Shown in pieces: positions 1-13,300 of a stretch of DNA of 64,000 nucleotides. Below the pieces are notes generated by a model, which was not told the DNA's origin, searched no databases, and was given only the letters and a program-made list of their open reading frames with translations. Positions within the stretch are counted from its first letter, which is position 1. Every line of letters begins with the position of its first letter. A program made the position numbers and the translations under genes. The DNA lies in assembly GCA_008933995.1 (NCBI GenBank), contig WARS01000134.1:633501-697500 (forward strand), written 5' to 3'. The stretch is from Datnioides undecimradiatus (Eukaryota > Chordata > Actinopteri > Lobotiformes > Datnioididae).

Positions 1-1139
1 AAGAAGCGATGTGAGACGAGTCCATGGTCAGAGCCTTTACACAAACCCACAGCCTGTCCTCAGACCTGACGAGTAACTGAGCTGGATCCTCTGATGTGAG
101 GATGAGCTGCCTTTCCCTTTGTGATGGCGCCGTAAACTGGATATTTGTGGTTTCTGCTGTTAATCAGACAAAACAAGTTATTTAAGGACGAACTCTTACG
201 ATCGGGGAACTCGTACAGAACGTTTATCGACCCAGATGCAGCGAATTTATTCATCAGAAAACAAGAAACAGTGGCAGAGACTCGTCTTTCCAGGCTGCAT
301 TGATTACAGAATGAGTAATAAATAAAGATGAGATGAACCTAATTGATCCCTGGAGGGAAACTGGGTAATTGCAGAGGATTATTCTGGAAAAACAAAAGGT
401 GATTGTGGTACTGGGTTCTCCTCGGGAGCCACACACGCATACACACACACACGAGCAGGCAGGTGATCACGGGTGTACAGACTGGTTTTTATTTTTCTTT
501 TGTGAAGAGCTCGGCATCCACGCGCTCTGGTTCCGCTCGACCGCGATGCCGTTCTCCTTCCTTTCCCGGGAGCGAGTCTTTTATCACCCGACCCAGCCGC
601 TACTGCAGGCAGAGGAAGCAATTCAGTCAAATTACTCACACCTGTGGCCAGAGACGCATCCGTGAGCCACTCCCCGTCCCTCTCCCACAGCTGATGCTGA
701 ACCACACCCCCCTACCACAGTGATGCATCGACTCTCCGTTCACCGGCATCTGCAGGTCGGAGATTAAAGCTGATCCGCTGTCAGCGGCAGGTCGCAGAAG
801 GTGCAGGAGGTTCAGATGGAGGTCTCAGACTGCAGAATCCAACATGTAAGACCCAAAGAGGGGCGGGGCGGTCTAGTGTTTGGACCCTCTGCGCATGCAG
901 GATCAGAGCAGGTCTGTTCATGTGACACCTGACGTGTTTTGACAGCTTTACAGCCTCAGAGCAGCAAACTCCTTCAGTAATGGAGGTTTTATAGCTGCAG
1001 CTCGCTGGATGTGGTTTCACTCTCGTCTCTGGCTCTGAGGTTTGTGTTCCTGAGCGCTGCTCGGCCAAAGTCCTGCAGGGAAGTTTATGCAACTGACCAA
1101 CAAGAACGTTTGTCTCCAGCACACCACAGTTTCCACAGA

Positions 1140-1548
1140 CTGTACAAACATGCCGTGATGTCACCCAGAGGTTCCTGCAGAGCGACTGTGGAGCTCGGTG
1201 TGTGGTGGAGCTGGACGTCGCCAAACTCCCTGCTAATCCAAAAATGGTCAAACAAGTGTCAGGTGGGCGGCGCTCAGGCTGAAACACAGCAGACAGCTGG
1301 ATGACAGCTGTCAGTCAAAGAAGCCCCGCCCCTTCATTCTGCATAACTTCAGGTGTTAATCTGATTTAAAGCAGTGAGTTCTATATAAATTCAGCCCGTA
1401 CAGTCGTCATGAACGGGGAAACTAGCTGCAGAGACCAAACCGTTGTTTGTACCAGGCTGTAAACATGTTTACTGCTGCATTTTAACATGGGGGTCTATGG
1501 GGACTGACTCGCTGCTGGAGCCTCTGGTGGACGCTCAGGGAGCTGCAG
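1140..1548 (+). repeat. Interspersed repeat, family A, copy 1
   Basis: This segment recurs in the same orientation at about 37550-37980. From about 1300 to 1545 the two copies differ at only about three positions by eye. The 5' part is more diverged and copy 2 has extra bases. I recognise the 3' part, containing 'catgggggtctatgggga', as common in percomorph genomes. No coding capacity is visible, so it is a non-autonomous element of uncertain class. Confidence 0.7.
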
Positions 1549-2569
1549 CTCTGACGCTGCAGCTGCAGGGTTCAGCCTCAGAGGATGGAGCTAACATATT
1601 AGCAGTGTGTTGATGCATGCAGTGCATTCTGGGTTTCCGTGGTGATGCAGCAGCAGCTTTAAACACGTTTCATCTTTCTGCTGCAGAGACGTGTTGAGCA
1701 GTCAAACACGCTTTAGCTGAGCCATGAACCTGCACAGGGGTCGTCAGCGGAGACGATGACGGATCAGTGGGGAAACAAAGACCGAACAGAAATATTTTGA
1801 GTTTCACCACATTAGCTGGCTTCTGATTGGTTGACTTGCTAATTAGCATCTGAAGCTAACTTTTAAACAGATCGTGTTTCATTGGAACAATTTCTGCACA
1901 GTCAGCTTATCGTCATGACTTCACATGTTCATAATTTGACCTGTAGTGGCGTGACGAGTCAGCTGACATTGTTTACAAGCAACAAACGACCACCGGGATG
2001 CAGCTACAGGCCCAACACCACACCTTAGCCTACGTAGCTAACATACTTCATTTAAACACCGATCATGTTCGTCCTGTCGCCGTGTGACTTCCTGTCCAAA
2101 GAAGCCAACAACTGTTGGTTGGAAACAGGAAACCACCCGACTTCCTCCGTCTCATGCTGAAATCGTTTCCCTGAAATAGTTGACGCTGCTGTTCCTCAAA
2201 CGCTCAACTCTCGGTTACAGGAATGATTGATGAGCGTTTGATGATCCGCCTCCGTGCCAACCAATCAAAACGATCACGCTCGGGAGTCAAAGCAAATGTT
2301 TTTTGGCGGGAAACGTACGAGACTGCAGGTTTCCCCCTCGACCTTAGCTCTAACTTCAGGTCTAACTGATCTGTGAACATGCGGCTGTGCGGGGGACGCT
2401 TCATTTCGTTTCACACGGGGACACGGCGAGGTGCGCTTCATTTTGTTTACCTTGAAAATGTTGTTTTCCTCTTTACGAGGCTGCCAAAGCACTCGGGACC
2501 ATCTGAAGCCATTTTATGTTCCTCTTTGGTTGATAATGAGGCTGCAGAGCTGTCGCCAGGCGCTCGCCG

Positions 2570-2570
<1 letters not shown>

Positions 2571-2602
<32 letters not shown>
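2571..2602. repeat. (GT)n microsatellite
   Basis: Uninterrupted GT dinucleotides, about 15 units. It lies about 100 bp before a (CA)n tract of the opposite sense. The open frames across it are repeat translations, not genes. Confidence 0.95.
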
Positions 2603-2606
<4 letters not shown>

Positions 2607-2707
2607 GTCTCTATGTGTGTCCATGTGTTTTTTACTTTAACATGTCTGCATGCAGCTTTACTTTTTTGTCTTTCATCTCTTATTGACGCCAGAGGGGAAA
2701 CATGGAC

Positions 2708-2742
2708 ACGCACACACATACACACACATACACACACATACA

Positions 2743-2775
<33 letters not shown>
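2708..2775. repeat. (CA)n / (CACATA)n microsatellite
   Basis: CA repeat interrupted regularly by TA to give CACACATA units, then a pure CA run. It is complementary to the nearby GT tract. Confidence 0.95.
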
Positions 2776-2974
2776 TTTGTGATGCTGCCTGTCAGTTAAA
2801 TAAAACTTTGCGCTCATCAGGTTAATAACACAGAACATGAACCCTCTGATGTAAACATGAATCACAGTTTGACTGAATGAATTTCACTGTTGCCATGGTT
2901 ACTCATCTCAGATACAGGCTGAACACATGAAGCACATGAAATCGTAGCTGGTGTATAAGTTGGCTTAAAGTGGG

Positions 2975-3320
2975 TGTCCATCACAAACTGTAAACAAAGA
3001 TGGCCGCCATATCTCCACTTCCTGTCACTGTAACAAGCAGAAAGTCAAAGTATCCCTGATGTGGCCATCTTGTTCTGATGATGTCATTTAGAGTCTGTGC
3101 TCAAGGGCGTGGAGCCACTGTATTGAGGCCCCGCCCACTTCAGCTGTCAATCATGATGTCACGCCCCCTTTCACTGCATCAATAACTGATTAAAACCACA
3201 CTGATCAGAGAAATGATCAGTGATGAGAACGAGCTGAGATGACAGGAACCATCTGCTGACATGGAGGGGGCGGGGCTTATGAGCTGTACTGCAGCCAGAC
3301 ACCAGGGGGCGGGGCTTATC
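2975..3320. repeat. Interspersed repeat, family B, copy 1
   Basis: It includes 'gtaaacaaagatggccgcc' and a GC-box-rich part with 'gggggcggggcttat'. The part at about 3110-3310 recurs inverted at about 41190-41480. Fragments also appear near 46855 and 49590-49795. It has no reading frame, and terminal repeats were not defined by eye. Confidence 0.65.
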
Positions 3321-3499
3321 AGGAAGTAATGACCAAGTAATAGCCAATCGCAGTTGAGTAAATGGAAAAGCCTAATGTATGTAATGTGATGTAACACACT
3401 GCAGAACGTCCCTTTAACTCTGAGCCACATTCACAATCACTAAATACGAGGCAGCGTCTCAGCCTGTGAGTAACAAACATGTCAACAGTGAGCGGTGGT

Positions 3500-3960
3500 C
3501 CGCTGTCTGGTGTCGAGTCATTAGATTAATTATAGTTCATCAGCTACTGTCACCGCGGTGACGCCCTGATAAAGACGAGAGAGGGAAATGTGTTTGTCAT
3601 TATTTGATTTTTCAGTCGTTTCCATTCTGAGCACTTCATCCTCGGCCGTGACACAAACATTAATTCTCCTGCTGATTGCTCTGAAATGGAAATAGGCCTC
3701 AGATTGGCTTAATGTGCCTGTGTGATTCGCCCGTTCTGCTAAAATAACAGTGAAAGCACATAAATGTGTGCAGATGATGCTGCATTTGACAATAAACGTT
3801 AGTGCGGTACCTGCTGGTGAATGACTGGATTAATTACAGCTCGTTATCAGTGATGGTGTTGGTTATCTCCCTCCGTCCCGGCCAACACTTCCCCCTGTTA
3901 AAGGGCTCAGTCGGCCGGCGGAGCAGCACAAAGCTGCATTCATTTCCCCCTAATCACAAC
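3500..3960. promoter_or_regulatory. Candidate conserved noncoding element (unproven)
   Basis: This AT-balanced, repeat-poor block has several TAATTA/ATTAAT homeodomain-type cores and no simple repeats, set between repeat-rich flanks. That texture is typical of vertebrate conserved noncoding elements. Only a multi-species alignment could confirm it. Confidence 0.2.
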
Positions 3961-4130
3961 ATGCTGCGCAGACGGAGATAGCAGAGGGCGAGGAGGGAGC
4001 AGAGGGGGTGAGAATGAGGAGAGAAAGGGAGGAAGTGGCGTGAGGAGAGAACACGGAGGGAGATAAAGAAACATAAAGAAAGGAGGAACAATAGAGAAGC
4101 CAGGAAAACAAGAGACAGAAGGCGGCAGTG
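3960..4130. repeat. Purine-rich tract
   Basis: About 170 bases strongly biased to A and G on the plus strand (GAGG, GGAG, AAAG runs). Low-complexity sequence without coding sense. Confidence 0.7.
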
Positions 4131-4786
4131 AAATGAATTCATATCACTGCAGAAGTTTTCAGGTTGAGTTCAACTTCGGTGAACTTTGACACGTGCCTCT
4201 GATCGGCTGGAAGCCATCTTCAAACCGCCGGCGTTTGATTGGATGAGGAGCTGGAGAGTCAACAAATGGTTTCAGGTTCAGATTTTCTGCTGAGTCGTAG
4301 TAAAAGAGGCTGAGCGTCAACGCGTCTCCTGACTTGTTAGCAGTAGCTCAGCAGTTAGCCCCACAAGTCTTAACGACGCCACAGAGTCTGGATTTGTTGT
4401 GGAGGTTTCGCTGACATGAAAAATCACATAATGCTAAGAATATTCATTATGTTTAAGAATCAGGGAATAAATACATTTTAAAGAAAAGAAAGTTGGTTTT
4501 TCCTGAGGTTGCATCCTAAAAAACAGTTTGGAAGCTAAAGTCATTTCATTTCATCATTTCATTTAGAAATAACCTGACTCCAGACCAGATCTCAGACACT
4601 CGAGCTTGTGTCTTTGTGTAAAGCTAAACACTGACGTGTTTTAATGTAAATGAACAAACGTGTTTCCTGAACCAACCCAAACTGTGAGTGTCACAGCGTT
4701 AAACACGCCTTTATTTACGGTGCCGTGATCATGAAGGTCACCTGACCCTTAACAGGAACGATAGCGTATCACATGCGCGCGGTATT

Positions 4787-4823
4787 AGCCTTTAGCGTAG
4801 CCTTTAGCATAGCCTTTAGCGTA
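4787..4823. repeat. Short 12-bp tandem repeat (tagcctttagcg type)
   Basis: Three consecutive copies of a 12-base unit 'tagcctttagcg/a'. The 'YTAGC' word is very common in teleost low-complexity sequence. Confidence 0.8.
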
Positions 4824-5224
4824 GCACCGCACACATTCAGAAAGTATTAAGTCAGCTTTTTTTGTGCATGTATTGATGAAACCGGGTTGAGGAGCTAAAG
4901 GTGCTCTGCAGAAGCTGTGTGCATGCTCCAAACAACTTCTTGTATGATTAGCAATCATGCTAACTAGCTGCAAGGTGTCAGTGTTTTAATTTCTAGAATA
5001 ACTTTGGAGCTTTCATGCTAATTAACAAACTAATTGTTGTGGTAATGATGATGACCCAGATTTCCTCTTTTCTCAAGTAGATGTGCAGTTAGCATCTAAA
5101 CTAGCTGGTTACTTGGGTCACTGCAGGCTAGACTGGTGGTCTGCAGATGCTAAAATGTTAGCGACTAGCTTGCATTCTAGCGTGCTTATGCGCCATCAGT
5201 CCTACAAGAAGCTCATTTGTCCTG

Positions 5225-5325
5225 CACCGCCTCAGTAACAAGGAGGAGTCGGGGAAGAGAGCGAGGGGAGGAGGGGGAGGGAGGTGTGAGAGGAGAAGAG
5301 GAGAAGGACAAAGGAAAGGAAAGGT
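5225..5325. repeat. Purine-rich tract
   Basis: About 100 bases almost entirely A/G on the plus strand. The opposite-strand open frame is Pro/Ser/Leu-rich because of this composition and is not a gene. Confidence 0.75.
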
Positions 5326-6399
5326 GGAGTGTGACAAGGCACAATCCTCGGCCACCTCACGTCCTTTGAACCACATGCCATCCATGATTACTGAATTCCT
5401 GCTGTTTCACGCCGCTGATCACTGCGATGATTTGCTGACATTCTCCCGAACACATTCCTTCAGTTACTGTGTGTGTGTGTGTGTGAGAGAGAGACTCGAC
5501 ACAGTCTCTGCTTTCACTGCCCACTCCCTCCAAAGGCCTGTGAATGTACAGTGTGTGTGGGCCGGAGCCGGGCTCGCCATTGCGTTTCATGCGGCCAAAG
5601 AAGTTGAGGAGCGCTTGATTTGTTGGCTGCTGCAGGCGCACAGTCGGTCAGACAGACTGTCCCTGAAATAAAACATCAGGAATTTGATCCCTGCAGGCGG
5701 CCAATCGGCGCCCAACCGCAGCCCACCGCGTCTGATTGATTGGAAATCTGTGCTGTCAAGAAACTGTGAGAAAGTTTCAGATTCATGTTTGACCAGAAAA
5801 CGTTTTGACAGAAAAATCATCTCAAAAAGCCACAGCAGGCGGCGATTAGGGCAGAAATGTACGTTTAGCGTCCGCAGCCATAGTTTTCTTGGCGGGAGGA
5901 AGTCATGTGACATCACATAAACAGCACCAAAGTCTGCAGACAAACAGGATTTTGATCCACGAGACTGTTCACATCCTGCGCGAAACCAAAAGCTTGTCCT
6001 CACCCTAACAAAGTATTTTTGGAGCGAATCCAACTGCTGCTACTACGAATGAACTGTTTCACAACGTTTGCCAAGTGTTTGCGTTGTAGTTTGTACTCTG
6101 CAAATCAGCGACTGTCCAGCCTGTCCCTGACATTTTGAGGACATGTTGGCCAGGCTGTTGCCCGGTTGCATGCTGGGAAAAGCTGTAACCTGAACAGGAT
6201 AAGAGGTTTAGATTAAACATGGCCGCCTCATGTCCATGGTGTGATCATGTGACAATGAAATAAAATGAAAACTTCAAATAAAGAGTAACTGAGGTGCAAA
6301 TCTCACGTCTTGACGGTTACAGTCTGGTTTTAGCTTTGTTAGCTTTGCTGGTGACATGACTTTAGACTTGACATGTTGGTTAGTGGGTCAGTTCACCTC

Positions 6400-6830
6400 T
6401 TTGGTCCAGAGTGAAACAACAACCACTGGATGAATCTTCATGAACTCCAGTTCAGATATTTATGGTCCCCAGAGGACGGATTGGTAATCCTCTGACTTTT
6501 ACTCTGGTGGCAGCAGGAAGTCAAAGTTTCACTTATTCTGAGAATTAGTCCAACATCCGCTACGTGGATTAGCATCTTTCCTCAGCGCCAACGTATTTGT
6601 TTGTCCAAAACCTTTATGAAGAAACACATGCATAACTGATAAGACTAATGATTAAGCTAATTATTATGCTAACACGCTAAGCTATGATAGTAAACATGCT
6701 AACCACTGTACCTGCAAGACATTGGTAAATTAGCATTATCATTAAGAGCATGTTAGCATGTTGAGATTAGCAGTTAACTTAGACAGTCTTTAGCAGCGCT
6801 GCAGACTGAGTCATGTTAACATCTTCACGT
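6400..6830 (+). repeat. Common percomorph interspersed repeat, copy 1
   Basis: It has the order of landmarks I know from a widespread fish repeat: 'ggatgaatcttcatgaa', 'catggtccccagaggac'-like text, 'gtcaaagtttcactta', then 'gctaacacgctaagct' and 'agcatgttagcatgtt'. A 3' fragment of the same family lies at about 35115-35285. The copy is old and diverged. Assignment is from memory of the family, not from a search. Confidence 0.6.
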
Positions 6831-7236
6831 CATTTTCTCTGTAAAGGTTTTTAACCTGGTTGAAACTGTAAAAAACATTTTGATATAGATTATTTTCTGG
6901 TGTCTGAATATCTGATCATCTAGAAACAATCAACAAGCGCACACTGTCATCTTCAGAGTAGTCAACGTGTTAAATCAGACAAACATTGTAAATTGTATTA
7001 AACATAATAAAATGGAAGTATCCTGCAATCCATGCAGCATTTATACAACTTTATGCTTTTAAAACATTTATAACACAGTGTAAAACGAACTAACGGACCT
7101 GGTGTCGTCATGTTTTACTGCTGCATCGTTGTGAATACGTGACTTCTCTGCTAACCTGTCCCATATTTAAAACACGCCCCCTCGTCATTTTAACTGATTA
7201 ACCTATTTGTTTTAATCTTCCCTCCCCTCCCTGAAG

Positions 7237-7302
7237 GTGTCTCCCCACCCGTCAACACACCCCTCACCACCAGCTGCGACTCCCCCGGACTGGGCTGCCC
7301 AG
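7237..7302 (+). CDS. adgrg2: adgrg2 mucin-like mini-exon 1
   Basis: A 66-nt exon follows a pyrimidine tract and AG, and ends before GTAGGA. It is phase 1 at both ends. It reads [20 protein letters not shown] then P, rich in Pro, Ser and Thr with two Cys. It is the weakest of the mini-exons because its composition is less Thr/Ser-rich, but phase and splice sites match the others. Confidence 0.5.
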
Positions 7303-10300
7303 GTAGGAACAACGAACACGCCCCAACACACTCAACACTGTCCTCACATCTGGTCATCAAAACACCACGTTAGATCTGAATTAAAGTCGCAGTTCCATCA
7401 TTAAACCTTAGCGTGTGTGGTTGCTACGACTCTCTGCCTCTGACTTCACGCCGTCTTTGCGTCCACGATGATTTATTCAGTTTAGTAAGACGGCAAATGC
7501 AAAGACAGAAGATCAATCAGACGGATCAGAGCCTTTGAACCAAGTCGATCCTGTTTTGGTGTTTAAAGCATTTTAAACAACAGGAACAGCTGGTTTGCGG
7601 AAACTTCTTAAAAAACAATGGCGTTGTTTGTTCAAACAGAGACTCCTGCAGGAGAAGAAGCCCTAAACTGACAGCTGTTGCTGAAGTTTCACTTTTCACG
7701 TTCATAATTCATCCATCTGCCGTCAGAACTGCAGATTTCTTGATGTTGTTTTTCCTAAAACTCGGTTGGTCTGTCAGCCGTAACTACCATTTTACATGAT
7801 ATCGGGTTAGAATCACTTGCCCATAAAAGATCATTTCAAAAATACAGCATCTACACTGAGTTTTGGGATTTATTTCACTTCCATGCCTGCTCTCATTCAT
7901 CTCTCAGCCAAGCTGGATGTTTCAAGTTTTCAGCATTAAACTTTGCTCCTGAAGCACATTTAGGTACCTATGCATCGCTGTGTTGGGCGGTCCTGCTGAG
8001 AAACGAACCCTGGCAATGTTGGCACCATGAATTATTCACTGAAGTACATGAAGGATAGAACCCCCTCACCTTCTGCCAAGAGCCGTGCAGCCCGTCCAGC
8101 TGAGGTTTCCTCCATGACCACATGCATATTTCATACGAGTTGACCTGGTGGGAATCGAACTCTGAACCTCGGCAGCTTCGGCTCATCATACACGTCCCAT
8201 TCGCCTTCACAGGATGATGGTTTCTGCTGTCAGACTCTGCTTTATCTGCCTGGTTTAGAAAAGTCCCAGTGCCCTCAAGGTTTCCTGAACCCCCTGAAGC
8301 TGCTTAACCCCCCAAAATGGATGGAAACTCTCAAACCTCAACCAGACTTAGGTTTAGTTCAAAGTTGTTTCCCCACAGCTCTGAACATATTCCTACCTCC
8401 GAACTTTCCCAAACACTGTCAAACTACTCTGAGCAAGTAAAAGGACGTGTGGTCTTAGTTTGAAGAGAAAGGACGATGGGGATGCTGAGAGAGTAAAACA
8501 CAAAACTGAGAAGTGAAAAGAAGAAAGAGATCAGAAGAGAGGCGTCGATAGAAGTGAGAAGGAACTTGTCAAAGACAAACATTTGCTCGTTTTACCTTTT
8601 CTAAAGTTCGGTTTTACTGATTTTCTCTGTTTGATGTCACTAACTGGTTGTTTTAGTTCGGTTTGACAGAAGAAGTCGTCACATTGAGACTTTTAAAAGG
8701 CATTTTTACTGAAAAACCTTGTGCTTTGTTATCAATTGATGATTATTTGGTTGATTTGAGGATCCAGCTGCCTTTAAAGCTCTCAGAAAGACCGTGATTT
8801 GAATAGTAAGTGGTGGATTAATCAAAAGCCAAATTTCTTTCAAAGTGCAGAGTAAATTTGAGGATTTCTGAAAAGTGTGAATCAAAGCTCGTTTCCATCC
8901 ACTCGTCTCCTGTGAATTCACTGGTTGATGGAGATAAACAGCAGGTGGAGTCGATTCTCTGATCGGGGCCGTTAAACTGTTGCGGGGGGGGGGGACAGGA
9001 CGAGATGATGTCATTAAAAGAGCTCCAGTCGAAGGTCAAACGATGGAAAACCATGTGGGAAACAGACATTTTTGCTGGTTTCATGTATTAATGGAGGAAG
9101 GTTGCAGTCGCCTCGTCGCTCCAGATGTTTGCTGCTGTTTTTAGTCTCGTCGCTGGAGCAGAAGCTTCAGTGACGCTGATGCCATTGACTTCCTGTTTGT
9201 CTGTTTCTGTTGCACCCGGTCACCTTTTCTTGCATTTTGCTCCTCAGCCGGGTTGATCTGCAGTGTTTTAGTGTTTATTTGTGGATATTTTGAGTTTTTC
9301 TGTGCTGCACAAAGTGAAAACGCTGATAAAAGCAGGTGGATGGAAACGCTTTTCTTATCCGTATCACGGGTCCAAGGACGGAGGTTGTCATGTGTTGCAC
9401 AGATCGTAAAGCACTGTGATTTATGATTTCGGTCTGTACAAATGAAATCAGCTTGGCTTGAGAAGAGAGGAGGTCAGGCGAGGACAGGAATCTCAAACAA
9501 GTTGTTTGAAACGAGGAAATTATCAAAAGGAAACAGATGCTGAGTGTTCTTACCTAACCCTCCATCACAGGCTCAAGTGTCTGCAGATGAGAGGAGGAAA
9601 AGGGGAGGTTGGTTGCGGTTTAATAAGCATTTACCTTCAGCCGCTCACCCTCACCAAACAATGTGGAAAAGCAGCTCTGCTAATGACATTTTCCTTAAAC
9701 GACCCCTGAGAGGAGGCTACGTGAAGCAAGCAGAGAGTGTTTTAAAGGAAACCACCCCAGGGTGCAGTTCAGCAGCAGCCTGAAGCCCCTTACTGTCCAG
9801 CCAAAACCATTAAAACTGGAATAATGTCCACGCTCAGATCGCTGCCTGAAGACAACCTCACTCCAGCCAATCACCTTTGCTCCAGGAGGTCATGTGATCT
9901 GGGAGCTGGAACGTGAACAGTAGCTCGGGGCTAAATGACGATGTGACCCAGCCCCACTCCCTAAATGTCAGTTCTCACACTATCCTGTACTATGGAGGCC
10001 TCAGAGGGACATTTTTCTAAAGGTCAGTTTTTGTGGGACTGTGCTCATGAGAGGAAACGAGCCGAGCCAATTAAGCTGCAGCTTGTGTTCCAGAATATAA
10101 ATGACTACGGAAGCCCGGGCAGGTCAGCGGGCCATGGGAGAGCCCTCACAGGGTTGAACGTTAAACCCTTGAATCAGATTGGTCCTTAAAGTGCAGGGTC
10201 ATCAAAAGACGCAGCAGGCAGGAAGTCAGTTTGTTGTTCTTTTGATTAAATGCCAGGTCACCTGAATCCCCATCGAGACGTGGTGCAGTTCAGCAAATGA

Positions 10301-13300
10301 AGCGTTCGTCAAGGTGAGATCATTCAGGGCAAACTGTTTTTAGTCCCAGATCATTGAACGCCAACGTTTTGCCACGACCGTCAGGTGCCTGAGCATTTCA
10401 CCAAGAAAGCCATGTGGTTGTTAGATGTCGAGACGAAATAAAAAGTTTCATCCACTTTTAGATCAAATTTCAACCATCTAGAGCTGCTGAGATCAACAGG
10501 TGGTGGCCTTGTCTGAACCTCTTGAGTCACGGTTGTGTCGGTTTGATCGCAGTCACAGTCTGAGCCGGGAAACACGCTTGTGGTTGGCGTGTGCATGGCT
10601 CGCTAGTTTTACATTAGCATTCCTGGTCCAGTGGTGAAGTTGTACTATTGCTCCTTTATCTCAGTCTGAGAGCAGATGCATGTGGGCTGTTACTCTGGAT
10701 GGAAACAGGCTGAGTTGGTGTCTTCGTCCTGCACTGGCGTCAGAAAAGGCTCTCTAGTAAAGTAGTTTTGATGAATTTTGGCTGTTAAGGTTCAAATTTT
10801 CGGTCAGAGAAAACGTGAGGGAAACGATTAAAACGCGACCTGCTGCCATTTGTTTCCACGTTACCTCAACCTGATACGTCCACAGCTCCTGCTCTGACGA
10901 TGATCATGCAGCTTCACGACCATTCATCACCCTCTGCATCTTTCTCTCTCTCCCTCTCATCCCGACCCCCTTGTCGCTACCACCAGCCGCTTCCTCTCCC
11001 GCCACTTCATCCACTGACTCCACTAACACCACCCATGCTACTAATGCCAACACCGACGGTAAGAAACCCTCCACCTCCACCTCCTTTTCCATCTGAAGCT
11101 CCTCACGCCTCCTGTCTCATTTCACCTCCTTCTCCACTTCCATCTCTCCTCACTCCTTTTGCTGTTTCTTCCTCTTAATCTCATTTTTCCTCCTTTCATT
11201 GTTTTAAAAAATGCTGATTTATGTTGTTCAGATGTGCTGATGATCTCTGATGGTTCGTTATTTAGCCGAAGAGCTCTTTATGGCCCCCTTCTCTCCTGGG
11301 ATATATACTTCTTACAAGTGATTACTGATAAAACAATTATCTTTAATGGGTTTTTTTGAAGAAGCTTCCCTCATAAAAGTCAAAACCCCCTGAAGTTTTG
11401 CCACGATCGACCTTTTAAAGACCAGTGGAAAAGTTGCTTGGGGCTATTTTTACTTTTTATGCACCTCCTGAAAAGTAAAAAGTCCTCCATTGTTCATTTG
11501 TCCGCCCCATTATTCATCGTGTACCTGGGAGAAGACTCGGCTAATACTGTTCTGATGAATTGGTGCAGATGAACGTGTTCGACTGCAGCGAGTTAGACAC
11601 TAGATAAATATTATCTACTGCTGCATTACGGGATGAGTTCATCAAATCTTTTCATTAGTTAATTAACCTCTCTGTCATTTCTTCTGCCATCTGAGAAGTT
11701 GGATTGTTGAATGGACGTTCCCAGGAATTCATGAAAATCAGCTCTTTGTTCTTTGATGAGGGTAATGTGGATTTATTTCTGAGCAGCCTCACAGAGGAAT
11801 TTTAAATACGCGGCTGTGCTGAAGTTAGAAACACCCTTCACTTCCAGAAGTTGTCAAAGTCGCTGTGTGTTGGGAGCCTCTGGAGCATTTTCCATTTTGT
11901 TCTCCATGTTCAGTCCCTCGTCGTTCTGCTGTATCATTTGATTTGTCATCTCCAGTTCTCCCTCCCATCACTCCATCTCCATCCACCATCCCTACCACTA
12001 GCATGCCACTAACCCCAACCATCAGTACCACAACCACAACCAGCAGCAGCAGCAGCTCATCCTCCTCCTCCTCTGGTAAGGCTTCTGCTTTGCTGCTTTG
12101 TTGTTTGCCACAAGTATCTCCAGACTTTCCATGCAAATTAAGACCATTAAGGTAATTAATGAAGGTTTCCCACCTGAAGGTTGTTGTTTTCAGGCTAGAC
12201 AAGCCTTTCAAACACTGTAAATATGAACTGTAGAGCCCTCGACTGAAACATTAGGCTAAGAAATCATCACTGTTGAGACGCTCGGGAATACCTTGATCTA
12301 ATTTCAGCCACACAAATTATAACCATGACTGATTTATTGTATAAAATATTTTGCTTTCACACATTAAAAAACAGGAAATGTGAAACTGACACATTGACTC
12401 CAAGATGCTTTTGGGAAACTCTGTCGTACCAGATGTCAAAGGCTTACCTTGATCACCATTCCTCCTCAGAATCAAGAAAGACTTTTGAGATTGGTCCTGA
12501 AACCCAACAGGCTTGCAGCTTTTCCCATTAACGCCCTCTGCTTTTGTGTTTTGTGTCACTGACCTGCTGAGTTGTTGTGCTAATCAGTTATGCCCGCCGC
12601 TACCATCGCCATCATCACCAGCGCTGCTACCCCTGCATCCCCTGCCACTAACGTTGCTTCAGCCAGCAGTGCAGCACATGGTAAGGTAGTTAACCAAATC
12701 TAAGCTAACGGCGTCGGTCGAGGCACTGACTTCATCCTGTTCTGTCATTAAAAACATAAAATCAGTCTGTTTTTATTTATTTTCGGTTGCTAATTTTAAT
12801 TTTTCCCAAATATTTTTGCGGCTTTAAGAGCGAGAGAGGTTTAAACAGGTGACCAGCTAATCACTGCCGCGACACAAACAACCACATTCACACCTATGGG
12901 CAGTTTTAGAGCTGTCAATGAGCCAAACCTGCCTGTTTCTGATCCGAAGACATGTGAAAAAAGGGCTGAAACCACCACCTTTTTAGCTAGCTTCAAGCTA
13001 GCTTTAGCTCCACTACATGCTAACAGATGCTAGCAGAAGAAAAGCTAGCTCGCTGTTGTCTCGTCTAAAACCAAATTTAACTGCTGCAGCTGCCCTAAAG
13101 CTTTATTTATTATATATTTCTTTATATTTCTTTGTGTCGCGTTGACATAACCATAATTTCTGACTCAACATCGACTCCAGAGTTTTGGTTGGGGAACTTG
13201 AAAAGCACTGAGATATTCAGTTGTAGCTTAACAACAACAACAACATAAAAACAAATGACGTCACTGTTTTTGTTTCATTTAATTAAATGCGTTAAATATA

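Larger units (their letters stand above)
1..7236. other. 5' noncoding region (upstream flank or first intron of the receptor gene)
   Basis: I see no exon I can defend in this stretch. Open frames are short, mostly lie over CA/GT repeats, and lack splice context. It contains interspersed repeats, microsatellites, purine-rich tracts and one conserved-looking AT-rich block, listed separately. The receptor gene needs an upstream exon with a signal peptide ending in phase 1. It may be hidden here or lie before base 1. Confidence 0.6.

Noticed and set aside
2373-2865. Open frames of 61-150 residues on both strands
   Set aside because: They run through GT/CA microsatellites and consist of Cys-Val or His-Thr repeats.
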